A stretch of 64,000 bases of DNA. Origin: Deltaproteobacteria bacterium (lineage in GTDB: Bacteria > Myxococcota > Kuafuiibacteriia > Kuafuiibacteriales > Kuafuiibacteriaceae). The stretch is from NCBI GenBank assembly GCA_016703535.1, contig JADJBV010000001.1, positions 6,128,001 to 6,192,000 on the forward strand. Reading direction: 5' to 3'. The position numbers were made by a program, and so were the translations under genes. Shown here piece by piece: positions 34,267-43,515 of the stretch (the first letter of the stretch is position 1; each line of letters starts with the position of its first letter). The notes under the pieces are model-generated. The model searched no databases and was not told where the DNA came from. It was given only the letters and a program-made list of their open reading frames with translations.

Positions 34267-35331
34267 CTAACGATCGAGGGCCTCACTCAAACCATAGGAA
34301 AGGCCGAAGGTCCCAAGGCCGATCAACCACGCCGCCCAGGGCCAAGACCACTCGTCGCCAAGGGCCAAGCTCCCGATCGACATCCCGACGCCCGCGCCCA
34401 ACATCGAATAACCAAGGGGCACGACCAAGGGCCCACTCGGAGTGTCGCTGCCGCCGAGCTCGGAGCTGCGGCGAAAACCGGCGGTCCCGGCGGGACAATC
34501 ACCGCCAGGACAGAGGCTGAGGACGGTGCGCTCCGGTGGACTGAGGGCGGCCCAACTCATCAAGCCTACGCCCGTGAGGCTGAGGGCGACGCCGGTGAAG
34601 AAGGTGAAGGTCCGCAGTTGGGGCGCAAGGTTGGGTCCACTCTCCAGGCGGGGGACGTATAAGGTGGTGCGGCCCTGTTCGACCTTGAGCTCGGCGCCCG
34701 GATCTTCGACGCGCCCCAACGGATCCCGGAGCGCAACTCGATGGGCGCCGATCCGCAGACCGGTGAAGGTGGTGGCGGGACCAGCGGTGGTGCCGATCAG
34801 CTGTTGATCGACCACGACCTCGAGGCCTTCAGGCCCTTCGATCCGCAGGTCGCCGTTGGGGGCCCAGTGACCGGTGACTTCCAAGGTGGCTCGGGCCCCG
34901 GAGAACAGGCGGGCCAAGAGCCCATACAAGTCCTGCTTTTGGCCCCGCACCACGGCGAGATCCGAGGCGACGATGGCGGCCTCGACCGCGGCGTCGTCGC
35001 CAACGCCGTTTTGGTAGCGGGCCAAGGCGGTCCCCACGGTCAACAAGGTGAGGCTCAGCTCCGAGCCGAGATCTTCGATCACCAAGAGGTACGGGGCGGC
35101 GACGGCGCTCCGGGCGGTGCAGGTCCAGCGGGTGGTGGCCGGGCACCGCTCCAATTGCAAGCCAGCTTGCACCGCCTCGATCGGCCTCCAGGCGGCCCAG
35201 CTGGAGATCGCGCCCAAGACCTCGGGTGAGAGGGGCGCTGAGCTTTGATAGATCAGGGGCGCCCGCTCCGGCACCAACGGCGAGGGGTTGGCGCCGCTCA
35301 GCGCCGCCAGGAAACACGGCGCCAAGATCAT
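34267..35331 (-). CDS. Exported membrane protein with PEGA-like domain
   Basis: About 354 residues from ATG 35331, which overlaps the preceding gene's stop (ATGA). A signal peptide (MILAPCFLAALSGA) precedes a periplasmic part with a PEGA-like beta segment (LRIEGPEGLEVVVDQQLIGTTAG, LRIGAHRVAL). Toward the C-terminus come two to four hydrophobic stretches (TFFTGVALSLTGVGLMSWAA, GYSMLGAGVGMSIGSLAL, WPWAAWLIGLGTFGLSYG). PEGA domains occur in envelope proteins of many Myxococcota. It is cotranscribed with the beta-propeller lipoprotein. Function unknown. Confidence 0.7.
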   Translation of the reverse strand: MILAPCFLAALSGANPSPLVPERAPLIYQSSAPLSPEVLGAISSWAAWRPIEAVQAGLQLERCPATTRWTCTARSAVAAPYLLVIEDLGSELSLTLLTVGTALARYQNGVGDDAAVEAAIVASDLAVVRGQKQDLYGLLARLFSGARATLEVTGHWAPNGDLRIEGPEGLEVVVDQQLIGTTAGPATTFTGLRIGAHRVALRDPLGRVEDPGAELKVEQGRTTLYVPRLESGPNLAPQLRTFTFFTGVALSLTGVGLMSWAALSPPERTVLSLCPGGDCPAGTAGFRRSSELGGSDTPSGPLVVPLGYSMLGAGVGMSIGSLALGDEWSWPWAAWLIGLGTFGLSYGLSEALDR

Positions 35332-36659
35332 CGCGGGACCCGGTAGACGTGGCCGTCTTCGTTGCTGATCCACACCTCCCGGTCGTCCGGGCTGAAGCGG
35401 ATCCGACGCGGTTCACCCCCGAGGACGAGGTGTCGGATTTGACTCCGGCTGATCGGGTCAAAAGCGGCGACGTCTCCCTGAAGCGGGAAGCTGGCCCACA
35501 ACTCTCGACCATCGGCGGAGAGCGCCAACCCAAAGGCCCCATCTCCGACCAAGGGGATGGGTTCACAAGGTTGATCCGCCTCCAGATCCCAACAGGCGAT
35601 CGGTCCGTCCTCGTTGGCCACCCACAACCTTCGATCCGCGTCGATCACCAGATCGGCGAGGCGGCCAGGGATCGCCAGGGTTCGCCGGACCTGGAATCCC
35701 ACCAGGTCGACCTCTTGGACGCCCCCTCGACGAGCGCCCACGAATAAGCCGCCGCCGATCGGATCGAGGACCAGTCCGTTGCCCTGAGCGCTGATCGTCA
35801 AGGTGGCGGTGATGGCGGCGAGCGCGGGGTCGATCCGCCGCAGGTAGGGACCCTCTCCCGACGAATACACCAAGTCGTCGGGCCCAAAGATGACCCGGTA
35901 AGGATGGTCGGAGACCAAAACAAAGCGAGCGCTGCCGCCCGGTAAGGTGACCAAGCCGATGGCCTGGCCCACCAGGTGACTGATGGCCAGGCGGGTTCCA
36001 TCCACCGAAAACGCGACGTCGGTGGGCTGGGCTTGAACCGGGAGAACTCGAGCGAAGTCGAGGGTGGGCCAATCTGCGAGCCGAACCTCGTTTTGGTCGA
36101 TCAGCGCCGTGGCCACCAACCCCGCGGAGGTCGTGGCCAGGCCGAAGGCCCGTCCTTGGACCGGCGCGACCCCCACCTCTCGAGTTTCGGCGTCCTCTGT
36201 TCCTGCGTCGCTGGCGCCCGCGTCGACCCCTCGATCTCCCGGCCCGCCGTCCCCTACCCCACCGTCGAACTCACAACTCCTCGGCACCCAGGCCACGCTC
36301 AAGGTTGGGGCGCTGCTGAGCGGAAAATCGAAGGCCTCACCTTCATCGTTGAGCTTTTTGGCCAATCGCGCGGGCGGCAAGGTGCCGGCGCAGGGATCTT
36401 CGGTCACCGCGATCGGGGCGGCGGCCATCACCTCGGCCGACGGCAACCCAGGCTCAAAGTCAGCGGCGGCCCAGCCGAACACCAAGGTCCCGGCCAGCTC
36501 CGAGTTGGGCAAGGAAACACCGCGTTCGCTTGAATATATGGGGCTCCCGCGCCCGTCCGACGCGAGGTAAGCGAAGTAGCCGATCTGAGCCTCGGCGTCG
36601 ATCGCCACGGTGGGTCGACAAGCCCCGGCCAAAACCAGCAGGACGGCGATGCCCCGCAT
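35328..36659 (-). CDS. Beta-propeller lipoprotein
   Basis: A protein of 443 residues. The lipobox VLLVLAGAC gives a lipidated Cys near residue 14. An Asp/Gly/Ala linker (GGVGDGGPGDRGVDAGASDAG) separates an N-terminal domain from a propeller of YVTN/NHL-type blades (DVAFSVDGTRLAISHLVG, DLVIDADRRLWVANEDG, FGLALSADGRELWASFP, RIRFSPDDREVWISNEDG). Such proteins are usually surface-attached binding or scaffold proteins. It shares an operon with the PEGA-like protein. Confidence 0.78.
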   Translation of the reverse strand: MRGIAVLLVLAGACRPTVAIDAEAQIGYFAYLASDGRGSPIYSSERGVSLPNSELAGTLVFGWAAADFEPGLPSAEVMAAAPIAVTEDPCAGTLPPARLAKKLNDEGEAFDFPLSSAPTLSVAWVPRSCEFDGGVGDGGPGDRGVDAGASDAGTEDAETREVGVAPVQGRAFGLATTSAGLVATALIDQNEVRLADWPTLDFARVLPVQAQPTDVAFSVDGTRLAISHLVGQAIGLVTLPGGSARFVLVSDHPYRVIFGPDDLVYSSGEGPYLRRIDPALAAITATLTISAQGNGLVLDPIGGGLFVGARRGGVQEVDLVGFQVRRTLAIPGRLADLVIDADRRLWVANEDGPIACWDLEADQPCEPIPLVGDGAFGLALSADGRELWASFPLQGDVAAFDPISRSQIRHLVLGGEPRRIRFSPDDREVWISNEDGHVYRVPR

Positions 36660-36693
36660 CAGCTTCAGTGTCGCACGATCCCGACTCCGAGGG

Positions 36694-38091
36694 TCAGTAG
36701 CCCCGGGATCGACGTCGCAGCAGCCCGCGTTTTTCCGCGTGGCGCAGGATCATCTCCAGGTTGGCCTCGGCGTGGCGCCGCCGATCTCCGGGGTGCCCAG
36801 GGTGGGCGTCGAGGAAGGCCTCCAGCTCAGGTTGACCGGTGGAGCTTCCGCCGGTGATCAACCCGGCCCCGGCGATGCAAGCCGGCGCGTAGAGTTCGTC
36901 CTCCGAGACCTCCAAGGTGGGCAAGACGATCGGCGAGGCCGGGCGGCCCTCGGCGATCCGCGAGAGATCGAGGAGTTCGGTGACGTCGGCGGCGGCGGCG
37001 TCCCGCATGGTCAGGGGCCGAATGCCCCAGAGCTTCCACAAGGTCGAGAGGATCGAGGTGTGATCCATGACCTGATGGCTGGCGTAACGCTCCTTGGCGT
37101 AGGGCCCGACCACCAAGTTGGGGACCCGAAAGCCGAGCTGATCGAAGCCGTCGGCGGCCCGCTGATCCGGCGCCTTGGGCGGTACTACGTGATCGTAGAA
37201 GCCGCCGTGTTCGTCGTAGGTGACGATGAACAGGCAACGACCCCACTGAGGGCTGCTGGCCAGGGCCTGGTAGACGGTCGAGATCAACACCTGACCGGCC
37301 AAGGGATGGGCCGGCGGGTGATCGTCGTTGAGCCCGTAGATCGGCTCGATCCAGGTGAGGTTGGGCAAGGTGCCGGCGGCGGCGTCGTCGTAGAAACGTT
37401 CGATGTCCCGGAAGGTGTCGTCGGGATATCGGCGGGGGAAGAGCGAAGCGAAGGAGATGTTGCCGAAGTAGAAGCCCATGCTCTTTTCGGCGGCGACCAT
37501 CCGATCGAGCACGTTGAGGAAGCTGTAGTCGGCCTCGAACTCGTTGGTGCGAACGCCGCCGTTTTGGGCCGCCATCGAGTAGAAGCGGTTGGGCCAGGTG
37601 CTGGTCATCAACGACGCAAACCAGCGATCGCTCAAGGCGTAACGATCCGCCAAGGCGTAGCTGATCGGCTGGCGATCCCGGGCCAAATAACCCATGACCC
37701 CCGGCCCGGCCTCGGCGCCGACCCGCTCGGCGTAGGTGGTGACGAAGCCGTCGTTCCGGCCGTCGTTGAACTGCCGGTGGCTCCCGTTCCAGCTGTGGGG
37801 TGGGTCGTCGATGCAGTCGATGGTCGCGGGGCGAACCAACACCGGGTTGCCGGCGGCGTCGGGGTTGGATAGCTCGGGCCGGAGCCCGTCGATGTCAGTG
37901 CGCCCCTCCAGGGTCAAAGCCCCGAAGGCGTGATCGAAGCTCCGGTTCTCCATCATCAACACCACGACGGTGTCGATCCGATCCGAAAGTGCGCTCGTCG
38001 GGTACTCTTCGTCCCCGCAGCCCTTGAGCCCGGGTGCAACCGCGAGGGCCCCCAAGGATTGGAGCGCCTGACGACGGGTCAGCTTGGCCAT
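36694..38091 (-). CDS. Phospholipase C-like phosphoesterase, Tat-exported
   Basis: About 465 residues from ATG 38091. The N-terminus TRRQALQSLGALAVAPGL is a Tat signal and a Cys at LKGC could be lipidated. VVVLMMENRSFDHAFGAL, YALADRYALSDRWFASLMTSTWPNRFY and IVTYDEHGGFYDHVVPP are signatures of the phosphoesterase family that includes bacterial phospholipase C and acid phosphatase AcpA. It would act in the periplasm or outside on phosphate esters such as phosphatidylcholine. Confidence 0.9.
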   Translation of the reverse strand: MAKLTRRQALQSLGALAVAPGLKGCGDEEYPTSALSDRIDTVVVLMMENRSFDHAFGALTLEGRTDIDGLRPELSNPDAAGNPVLVRPATIDCIDDPPHSWNGSHRQFNDGRNDGFVTTYAERVGAEAGPGVMGYLARDRQPISYALADRYALSDRWFASLMTSTWPNRFYSMAAQNGGVRTNEFEADYSFLNVLDRMVAAEKSMGFYFGNISFASLFPRRYPDDTFRDIERFYDDAAAGTLPNLTWIEPIYGLNDDHPPAHPLAGQVLISTVYQALASSPQWGRCLFIVTYDEHGGFYDHVVPPKAPDQRAADGFDQLGFRVPNLVVGPYAKERYASHQVMDHTSILSTLWKLWGIRPLTMRDAAAADVTELLDLSRIAEGRPASPIVLPTLEVSEDELYAPACIAGAGLITGGSSTGQPELEAFLDAHPGHPGDRRRHAEANLEMILRHAEKRGLLRRRSRGY

Positions 38092-38269
38092 GTCGCGGTT
38101 GTCCCTGAGCACCGGGGGCGAGGTCAATGGACGGAGCGGCGCGACGTTTCGGGCCAACCTTGCACTTCGTCCACCGGGCGTGGCCGGCAGCTCCGGAGGC
38201 GCCGCAAAAATCCCGAAGGTCATCGGCGCGCACCTACACTGGCCCGGCCTTTGCTCGGTCAGAGCGCCG

Positions 38270-39871
38270 ATGGTCCTTGAAGTCCGCCGCACAGATGCCC
38301 CCGCCCCTCAGCTGATCCCGGCCGAAGGCCCCTCAGGTGAGGCGCCGGTGGGAGGCGCCGAGGTCTCAACCGGCGTCACCGAACTCCGGGATCGAGGCGC
38401 CGCTTGGGTCGACAACACCAGCGATACCAACATTTTGGATGGGGCCCAGGCCCAGGGTGTGCCCGCCCCACGCCCGGCGCCCGAACAGGTCGGCAACGGC
38501 GTGCCCTTCGTGCCTGGTCCACCGAGTGGTGGGCTGCTGGAGTTGGGGGCCGGGAGCGGCCGCAACCGCGCCGCAGGCATCTACGCCGACGATCGGATCC
38601 TGCTGGCCCAGGCCCGCACCGTTCGAGATCCCAACATCGCCACCGACGCCCCCACCGGGCTGCAAGTGGGCAGCGGCCGCACCCAAGGCGCCACCGCAAC
38701 GGGTCCGGGGGCCCCCATCGATCTGGCCCGGATGGAGGCCCTGAACCAGACCATCCAAAGCTTCAACGGCAGCAACAGCCCGATCCCGGCCTCCGAAATC
38801 TCCGCGGTGAAGGCCGACTTTCAGACCGCCACTGACGCTCTTCGACGCGGCGACTACGCGGCCGCTCAACAAGCCTTGGGTCGTTTGGGCTTCCCGCTGC
38901 CGACCTCGGGCCCCTTGCCCTCCAACAACCGTCGTTTGGTCACCGCCCACATGTTGGGGGCGGCCCCGGCCACCGGTGGACCCAACGGCGCTTGGAACGT
39001 CGGGGCCTTCACCCACGGCGCCCGGGGCAACCAGTCGATCAACGATCTGAACGGCTTCGCGGCCAACGCTCAGATGATGACTCGGCTGGGCAACACCGCC
39101 TCCAACCCGCCGACCGAAGCCCAACTCACCAGCCATATGCGCAGCTTCGGCGCGGCCAACGCTCAAGGCCAAAGGCCCGACGCCGCCCAGGTGATGACCC
39201 GGGCCAGCGAGCTGGTGAACGGCTCGATCATGCACTACAGCTCGGCCGGCGCGAGCGATCCGACCTTCGGTGACAACGCCAACCCGCGCTTCTCGGTGCG
39301 GACCGGCAACAACCAGTTCCAGGTCTACAACACCGAGGCCGAGGCCCGGGCGGCCGTGGCGCAACAAAACTTGCCTCGAGGCAGCATCACCCGCCTCCAA
39401 CCTCGAGTGCCCGACGAGTGGAGCGACATCAGCGCCCCGGGCACCCGATCGGGTCGGGCCATCGGTGACTGCCAGAGCAAGGCCTATCTACAGACCCGCT
39501 TGTTGACCGAAGCCGGCTTTACTTCCTTGGGGAGCGTCGACGTGCAAGGTGGCGGCGGGGCCCATATGTTCGGGGCCTTCCGCTCCCCCGACGGTCGCAC
39601 CTTCGTCACCTCGAACGAGACCTTCCGCGAAGTAAATGGCACCGGCACCAACGGCGCAGTGACCCAGGCCGACCTCGACCGGGTCGTGCAGGACATGACC
39701 GCCGATGTCTTCCACGTGCGCCCCAACGCTCAAGGGGTGAGGGACACCAGCAGCTTCACCTTCTCTTCCGCCCGGACCGATCCCGCCGCCGGCGCCAACG
39801 CCGGAGTCGCCAGCATCCGGGCCGCTGTGGAAAACCGGATGCTCCACCGCTCCCAGCCGATCTTGCCCTGA
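38270..39871 (+). CDS. Large protein with transglutaminase/cysteine-protease-like C-terminal segment
   Basis: About 533 residues from ATG 38270. The first 150 are Pro/Gly/Ala-rich and disordered-looking; there is no signal peptide. The middle is helical (AVKADFQTATDALRRGDYAAAQQALGRLG). The segment GDCQSKAYLQTRLLTEAGF, then GGGGAHMFGAFRSPDGRTFVTSNE, has Cys-helix, His and Asp/Asn spacing like transglutaminase-like cysteine enzymes. Lack of a signal peptide plus a disordered N-terminus would suit a cytosolic enzyme or a substrate of a specialised secretion system. The family is not recognised with certainty. Confidence 0.45.
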   Translation: MVLEVRRTDAPAPQLIPAEGPSGEAPVGGAEVSTGVTELRDRGAAWVDNTSDTNILDGAQAQGVPAPRPAPEQVGNGVPFVPGPPSGGLLELGAGSGRNRAAGIYADDRILLAQARTVRDPNIATDAPTGLQVGSGRTQGATATGPGAPIDLARMEALNQTIQSFNGSNSPIPASEISAVKADFQTATDALRRGDYAAAQQALGRLGFPLPTSGPLPSNNRRLVTAHMLGAAPATGGPNGAWNVGAFTHGARGNQSINDLNGFAANAQMMTRLGNTASNPPTEAQLTSHMRSFGAANAQGQRPDAAQVMTRASELVNGSIMHYSSAGASDPTFGDNANPRFSVRTGNNQFQVYNTEAEARAAVAQQNLPRGSITRLQPRVPDEWSDISAPGTRSGRAIGDCQSKAYLQTRLLTEAGFTSLGSVDVQGGGGAHMFGAFRSPDGRTFVTSNETFREVNGTGTNGAVTQADLDRVVQDMTADVFHVRPNAQGVRDTSSFTFSSARTDPAAGANAGVASIRAAVENRMLHRSQPILP

Positions 39872-39887
39872 GCGCAGCGCGGCCGCT

Positions 39888-40832
39888 CTAACGGAGACCG
39901 GCGAGGGCGCCGCCCAAGGCCTCGGCCAAGCGACCCATACCCGTCTTTTGGCCACCCGCCCGGGTCTCGGCGCCCGAGTTATAGTTGGTGTTGGTGTTGA
40001 GGTCGTAGACGTAAGGGCGACCTTCGGCGTCGACGATGAACTCCACGCCCGCCACGAAGATCCGCTGCTCCTCGAGCAGACGCTGCACCGACGGGATCAG
40101 CGGGTGATCGAAGTCGGGGATCAGCTCGAACTTGTTTTTGGTGCCGACCTCGGGGGTCGCGGGGCAGGCCAGATCGCCGATGTTGCAGGCGTCGGCCGGG
40201 CAAAGTTCGAAGCCTTCGGAGGTGTCGACCCGCACCGCGTAGTGGAAACGTTGGCCGATGAACTCCATCCGGGTGATGAAGGGTGACGGGGCCTTGATGT
40301 ACTGCTGGATCAAGGTGATGCCGTCGACCGAAGGTTCAAAGGCCGGCGACTCCAGGTGTTGCACCAAGCCTTCTACTGAATAGAACAGCCGCACCCCCAG
40401 GCCTTTGCCGGCCCGGTTGTGTTTGGTGATGAAGGGCCCGCTCATCTTTTGGGCGGCCTCCAGGATCTGGGCCTTGCCCACCGCGGCGATGGTCCGCGGC
40501 GTGGGGATGCCGTAGCGACCGAAGGTCATCGCCTGATCGATCTTGCTCAGCTCCAACTGAAGGGCTCGGGTGCCGTTCCAGACCGTGCGGCCGTTGGCCT
40601 CGAGCCAGGTCAAGATGCCGGCGGTCAACTCCGGGGCGTAGCGGTGCCCCCGGGTGTGGGACGACGCGCTCATGCGGTTGTAGAAGACACCTTGGGGCGG
40701 CACCTCCTGCAAATCCAAGGTGCGCTCGTGGATGAACCAGTCTTGATACGGCAGGCCGCGGGCCTCCAGCTGGGCAAAGAGCGGCGCCGACCACTCGGAG
40801 TTTTCGTGGATGACGTGGATTTGGGGGGCCAT
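39888..40832 (-). CDS. ATP-grasp ligase, RimK-like
   Basis: A protein of 314 residues. The RimK-type pattern is visible: NRMSASSHTRGHRYAPEL, a nucleotide-binding Lys region (GPFITKHNRAGKGLGVRLF), then IQQYI and the metal-binding FIVDAEGRPYVYDLNTNTNYN. Such enzymes use ATP to join an amino group to a carboxylate on a peptide or small molecule. It is convergent with the transglutaminase-like gene (stops 17 bp apart), so no operon context reveals its substrate. Confidence 0.85.
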   Translation of the reverse strand: MAPQIHVIHENSEWSAPLFAQLEARGLPYQDWFIHERTLDLQEVPPQGVFYNRMSASSHTRGHRYAPELTAGILTWLEANGRTVWNGTRALQLELSKIDQAMTFGRYGIPTPRTIAAVGKAQILEAAQKMSGPFITKHNRAGKGLGVRLFYSVEGLVQHLESPAFEPSVDGITLIQQYIKAPSPFITRMEFIGQRFHYAVRVDTSEGFELCPADACNIGDLACPATPEVGTKNKFELIPDFDHPLIPSVQRLLEEQRIFVAGVEFIVDAEGRPYVYDLNTNTNYNSGAETRAGGQKTGMGRLAEALGGALAGLR

Positions 40833-41079
40833 CTGACGCAGGGCGTCACAGGCGCCTGGCCCCTGTCAACCAGCCCTCTGGCTGCCGGGAGTGGCGCCAA
40901 CCCGGGAACCGCCCCTTCGGAGCTCGGGTCAGGTGCGTCACGCCAGGTCTGGAGCTCGCGAGTTTCGCTGGGAATTTCGAAGTGCAAGCTGGCCTGCACA
41001 CCAAGGCACCGATCCCCCCAAGAGCGGCCGGGCGACCTCGATTCTCGGGTGGCCAACGACCTGGGTTAAGCTGGCGGTG

Positions 41080-42405
41080 ATGCGTGGGTGGCTGGGGTTG
41101 TGCCTCTTCGGGTTCGCGTGTGGTCCAGCCGAAGCCGGCCCCGAGGCGCCGCCCCCCGATCCCCCGGGCAAGAAGGTGTGCACCACCGCCGACGACTGCC
41201 CGGGCGCGGCCTGTGGGCGAGACAACCTGTGCCGCCCCTCGGGCGCGGGCGGCGCGGGCCTGGGTGAACTTTGCGCCGACGACGAAGGCTGCGCGAGCGC
41301 CTACTGCGACGACGGGGTTTGTTCCTCCCTGTGCGGGAGTTGTCCCAGCGGCGCCATCTGCAGCCTCGATCGGCTCTGTCGTTATCGCTTGGCCGCGCCC
41401 GCCTTGAGCTTGGGCCCGGTGACCACCACCGTCGACGGCGCCCAGCCGGTGTCGTTCGAAGTGCCCGCCGACACCGGCGCGGTGGTGGTGGTGATCGAAG
41501 ATCCGGATCGCTTGCGGGTCGCGGCCCGTCGCCTGAGCCGCCCCGATGGGATGGTGTTGACCGATCCCTTCGACGCCGAAGCCGAGATCATCCCGGTGGC
41601 GTCGTATCCGGGCGCCGCTTCGGTCTTGATCGCCAACACCGACGATCCTCGGGCCACGCCAGTGCCCGGAGCCTGGCAGCTGACAGTGGGCAGCTACGAT
41701 CCCGCCAACTTCGAGACCTTGGCCCCCGTTCCCGGCGCCATCGAACGGATCCACGTCTTGTTCGAGCCCTTGGCCGAGGCCGGTGGGACCATGGATCTGG
41801 AGCTCCTCTTGGCGCCCGGCACCCAGCTGAACGCCGCCAGCGCCACCTCCTCCCAGGTGTTGATCGACCTCTTGGACGAAGTGCAAGTCCGCTTGCTCGA
41901 GCCGATCGGCGCCGAACTCGGGACCGTGCGCTACCGAGACCTGCCCAGCGACAACGACGTCATCGAAGACGGCAACGAAACCCGCCGGCTCTGCGAAGCC
42001 CACTCTCGACCCGGACCCCACGGCACCTCGATCAACGTGGCGATCGTCGCCGACCTCGCCTACACGAGCGGCCACGCCGGCGGCAGCCCCGGACCCCCGG
42101 GCATCTACGGGACCCCCGCGTCGTGTGTGGTGATCGAACGGCTGGGCGGGGCCCGCAGCACCGGCCTCTTGATGGCCCACGAGCTCGGTCACTACCTGGG
42201 CCTGCGCCACACCACTGAACTCAACGGCAACGGTGATCCGATCTCCGACACCCCACTCTGCGCTGCCGGCACTCCGGTCGACCAATGCCCCGACTACGAA
42301 AACCTGATGTTCCCGACCTTCCCGCTGGGCCGTGAACTCACCTTGAGCCCCGCCCAGATTGAGATCGCCCGGCGAAGCCCGTGGTTGTACGAACGACCGC
42401 TCTAA
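41080..42405 (+). CDS. M43-like zinc metalloprotease lipoprotein
   Basis: A protein of 441 residues. Start ATG 41080; lipobox LCLFGFAC. A Cys-rich module with the GxxCxxxxDC pattern (CTTADDCPGAACG, LCADDEGCASAYCDDGVC) is followed by a beta domain and a protease domain with LMAHELGHYLGLRH near residue 370 and a downstream Met-turn (ENLMFP). HExxHxxGxxH plus the Met-turn marks a metzincin of the M43 (pappalysin-like) type. It should act on the cell surface. A TGCAAG-type palindrome lies about 80 bp upstream (40983). Confidence 0.82.
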   Translation: MRGWLGLCLFGFACGPAEAGPEAPPPDPPGKKVCTTADDCPGAACGRDNLCRPSGAGGAGLGELCADDEGCASAYCDDGVCSSLCGSCPSGAICSLDRLCRYRLAAPALSLGPVTTTVDGAQPVSFEVPADTGAVVVVIEDPDRLRVAARRLSRPDGMVLTDPFDAEAEIIPVASYPGAASVLIANTDDPRATPVPGAWQLTVGSYDPANFETLAPVPGAIERIHVLFEPLAEAGGTMDLELLLAPGTQLNAASATSSQVLIDLLDEVQVRLLEPIGAELGTVRYRDLPSDNDVIEDGNETRRLCEAHSRPGPHGTSINVAIVADLAYTSGHAGGSPGPPGIYGTPASCVVIERLGGARSTGLLMAHELGHYLGLRHTTELNGNGDPISDTPLCAAGTPVDQCPDYENLMFPTFPLGRELTLSPAQIEIARRSPWLYERPL

Positions 42406-42447
42406 GGGACGGCACCATCGCACCCGGTCCTACTTTCAGACCCGATT

Positions 42448-43515
42448 TTGCAGCGGCGGACGATTCGCTGTAGATCCTGCGATATCGGCGGAGGACTCGC
42501 CACTTCGGGACAGCCCCAGGCCGCTCCAATCGGCAACGCGCCGCTCTTGTGGGTCGACGGACAGGGCCGCCTGTCATCGGCCAGCCCTCGGGCGGTTGCG
42601 CTGCTGTCACGCGCGATGGGTAAAGAGCAGGAAGGATCGACCGAACTCCCTCCCGAACTTTGGCCCCTGCTCAAGAGCGTCCGAGAAGGAGCGCAGGTGG
42701 AGTGGAGCACCCCCGATGGCGAGACGCCCATCGGCGTCACCCGCTACGGCCTAGAGCCGGACGGGTGGCTGGTGATCTTGAGTGATCTCTCCGGGCAACG
42801 GATCAGCTTGGCCCAGCAGCTCTACCACAGCACCCAAGAGGAGTTTGCTCGCTTGATCGCGGCGGCGGCCCACGATCTGCGCTCTCCCCTCTCGAGCATG
42901 ACCTTCAACGTGGGTGTGTTGCGACGCCGGCTCGGTGAGTTGCCCCTGGATCAAGCCCAGAAGTTGCTCGCCGAGATCGCGGCCTGCTGCGAATGGCAAG
43001 ATCGCTCGATCACCTCTTTGGTCGAAGCGAGCAAAGCCCAGCAGACGGTGGCGGTACCCTTGGGACCTCTGTTCGCCCGGATCGAGCAGATGTTGCGACC
43101 CATGTTCCGAGAGCGCCGCAGTGAGCTGAGGATCGAGCTCGATCCCGAGCTGCGGGTGCAGGGGACCCAGCTGCAGTTGGAGCACATCTTCGTGAACCTC
43201 TTGAGCAACGCCGTCCAGAGTCGGCCGGAAGGGGTCCGGGTGTGGGTCCGCCAGCCCGAACGCACCAACCCAACCCGCGGCCGGGCTCCGCTCCTGGTCG
43301 AGGTGGTCGACGACGGGCCAGGGGTGCCGGAAGAACACCGGGCGCGGATCTTCGATCCCTTCTTCACCACCAAACTCCAGGGCAGCGGGGTCGGGTTGTG
43401 CTTGGCGAGGGAGGCGGCCCGCGCCTTGGGCGGTGACCTGGTGTTGTTGCCCAGCGACGAGGGCGCGTGTTTTCAGGTTCGCTTGGAGCCGCCGCCTCGA
43501 GGGCCCTTGCCGTGA
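42448..43515 (+). CDS. Sensor histidine kinase
   Basis: About 355 residues from a TTG; the exact start is uncertain. An N-terminal PAS-like region (LLWVDGQGRLSSASPRAVALL) is followed by a HisKA helix with the phosphorylated His in AAAHDLRSPLSSM and an HATPase domain: N-box FVNLLSNAVQS, G1 DDGPGVPEEHRARIFDPFFTT, G2 GSGVGLCLAR. No membrane helix is seen, so it is cytosolic. Its TGA overlaps the GTG of the response regulator (GTGA), making a cognate pair. Confidence 0.9.
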   Translation: MQRRTIRCRSCDIGGGLATSGQPQAAPIGNAPLLWVDGQGRLSSASPRAVALLSRAMGKEQEGSTELPPELWPLLKSVREGAQVEWSTPDGETPIGVTRYGLEPDGWLVILSDLSGQRISLAQQLYHSTQEEFARLIAAAAHDLRSPLSSMTFNVGVLRRRLGELPLDQAQKLLAEIAACCEWQDRSITSLVEASKAQQTVAVPLGPLFARIEQMLRPMFRERRSELRIELDPELRVQGTQLQLEHIFVNLLSNAVQSRPEGVRVWVRQPERTNPTRGRAPLLVEVVDDGPGVPEEHRARIFDPFFTTKLQGSGVGLCLAREAARALGGDLVLLPSDEGACFQVRLEPPPRGPLP

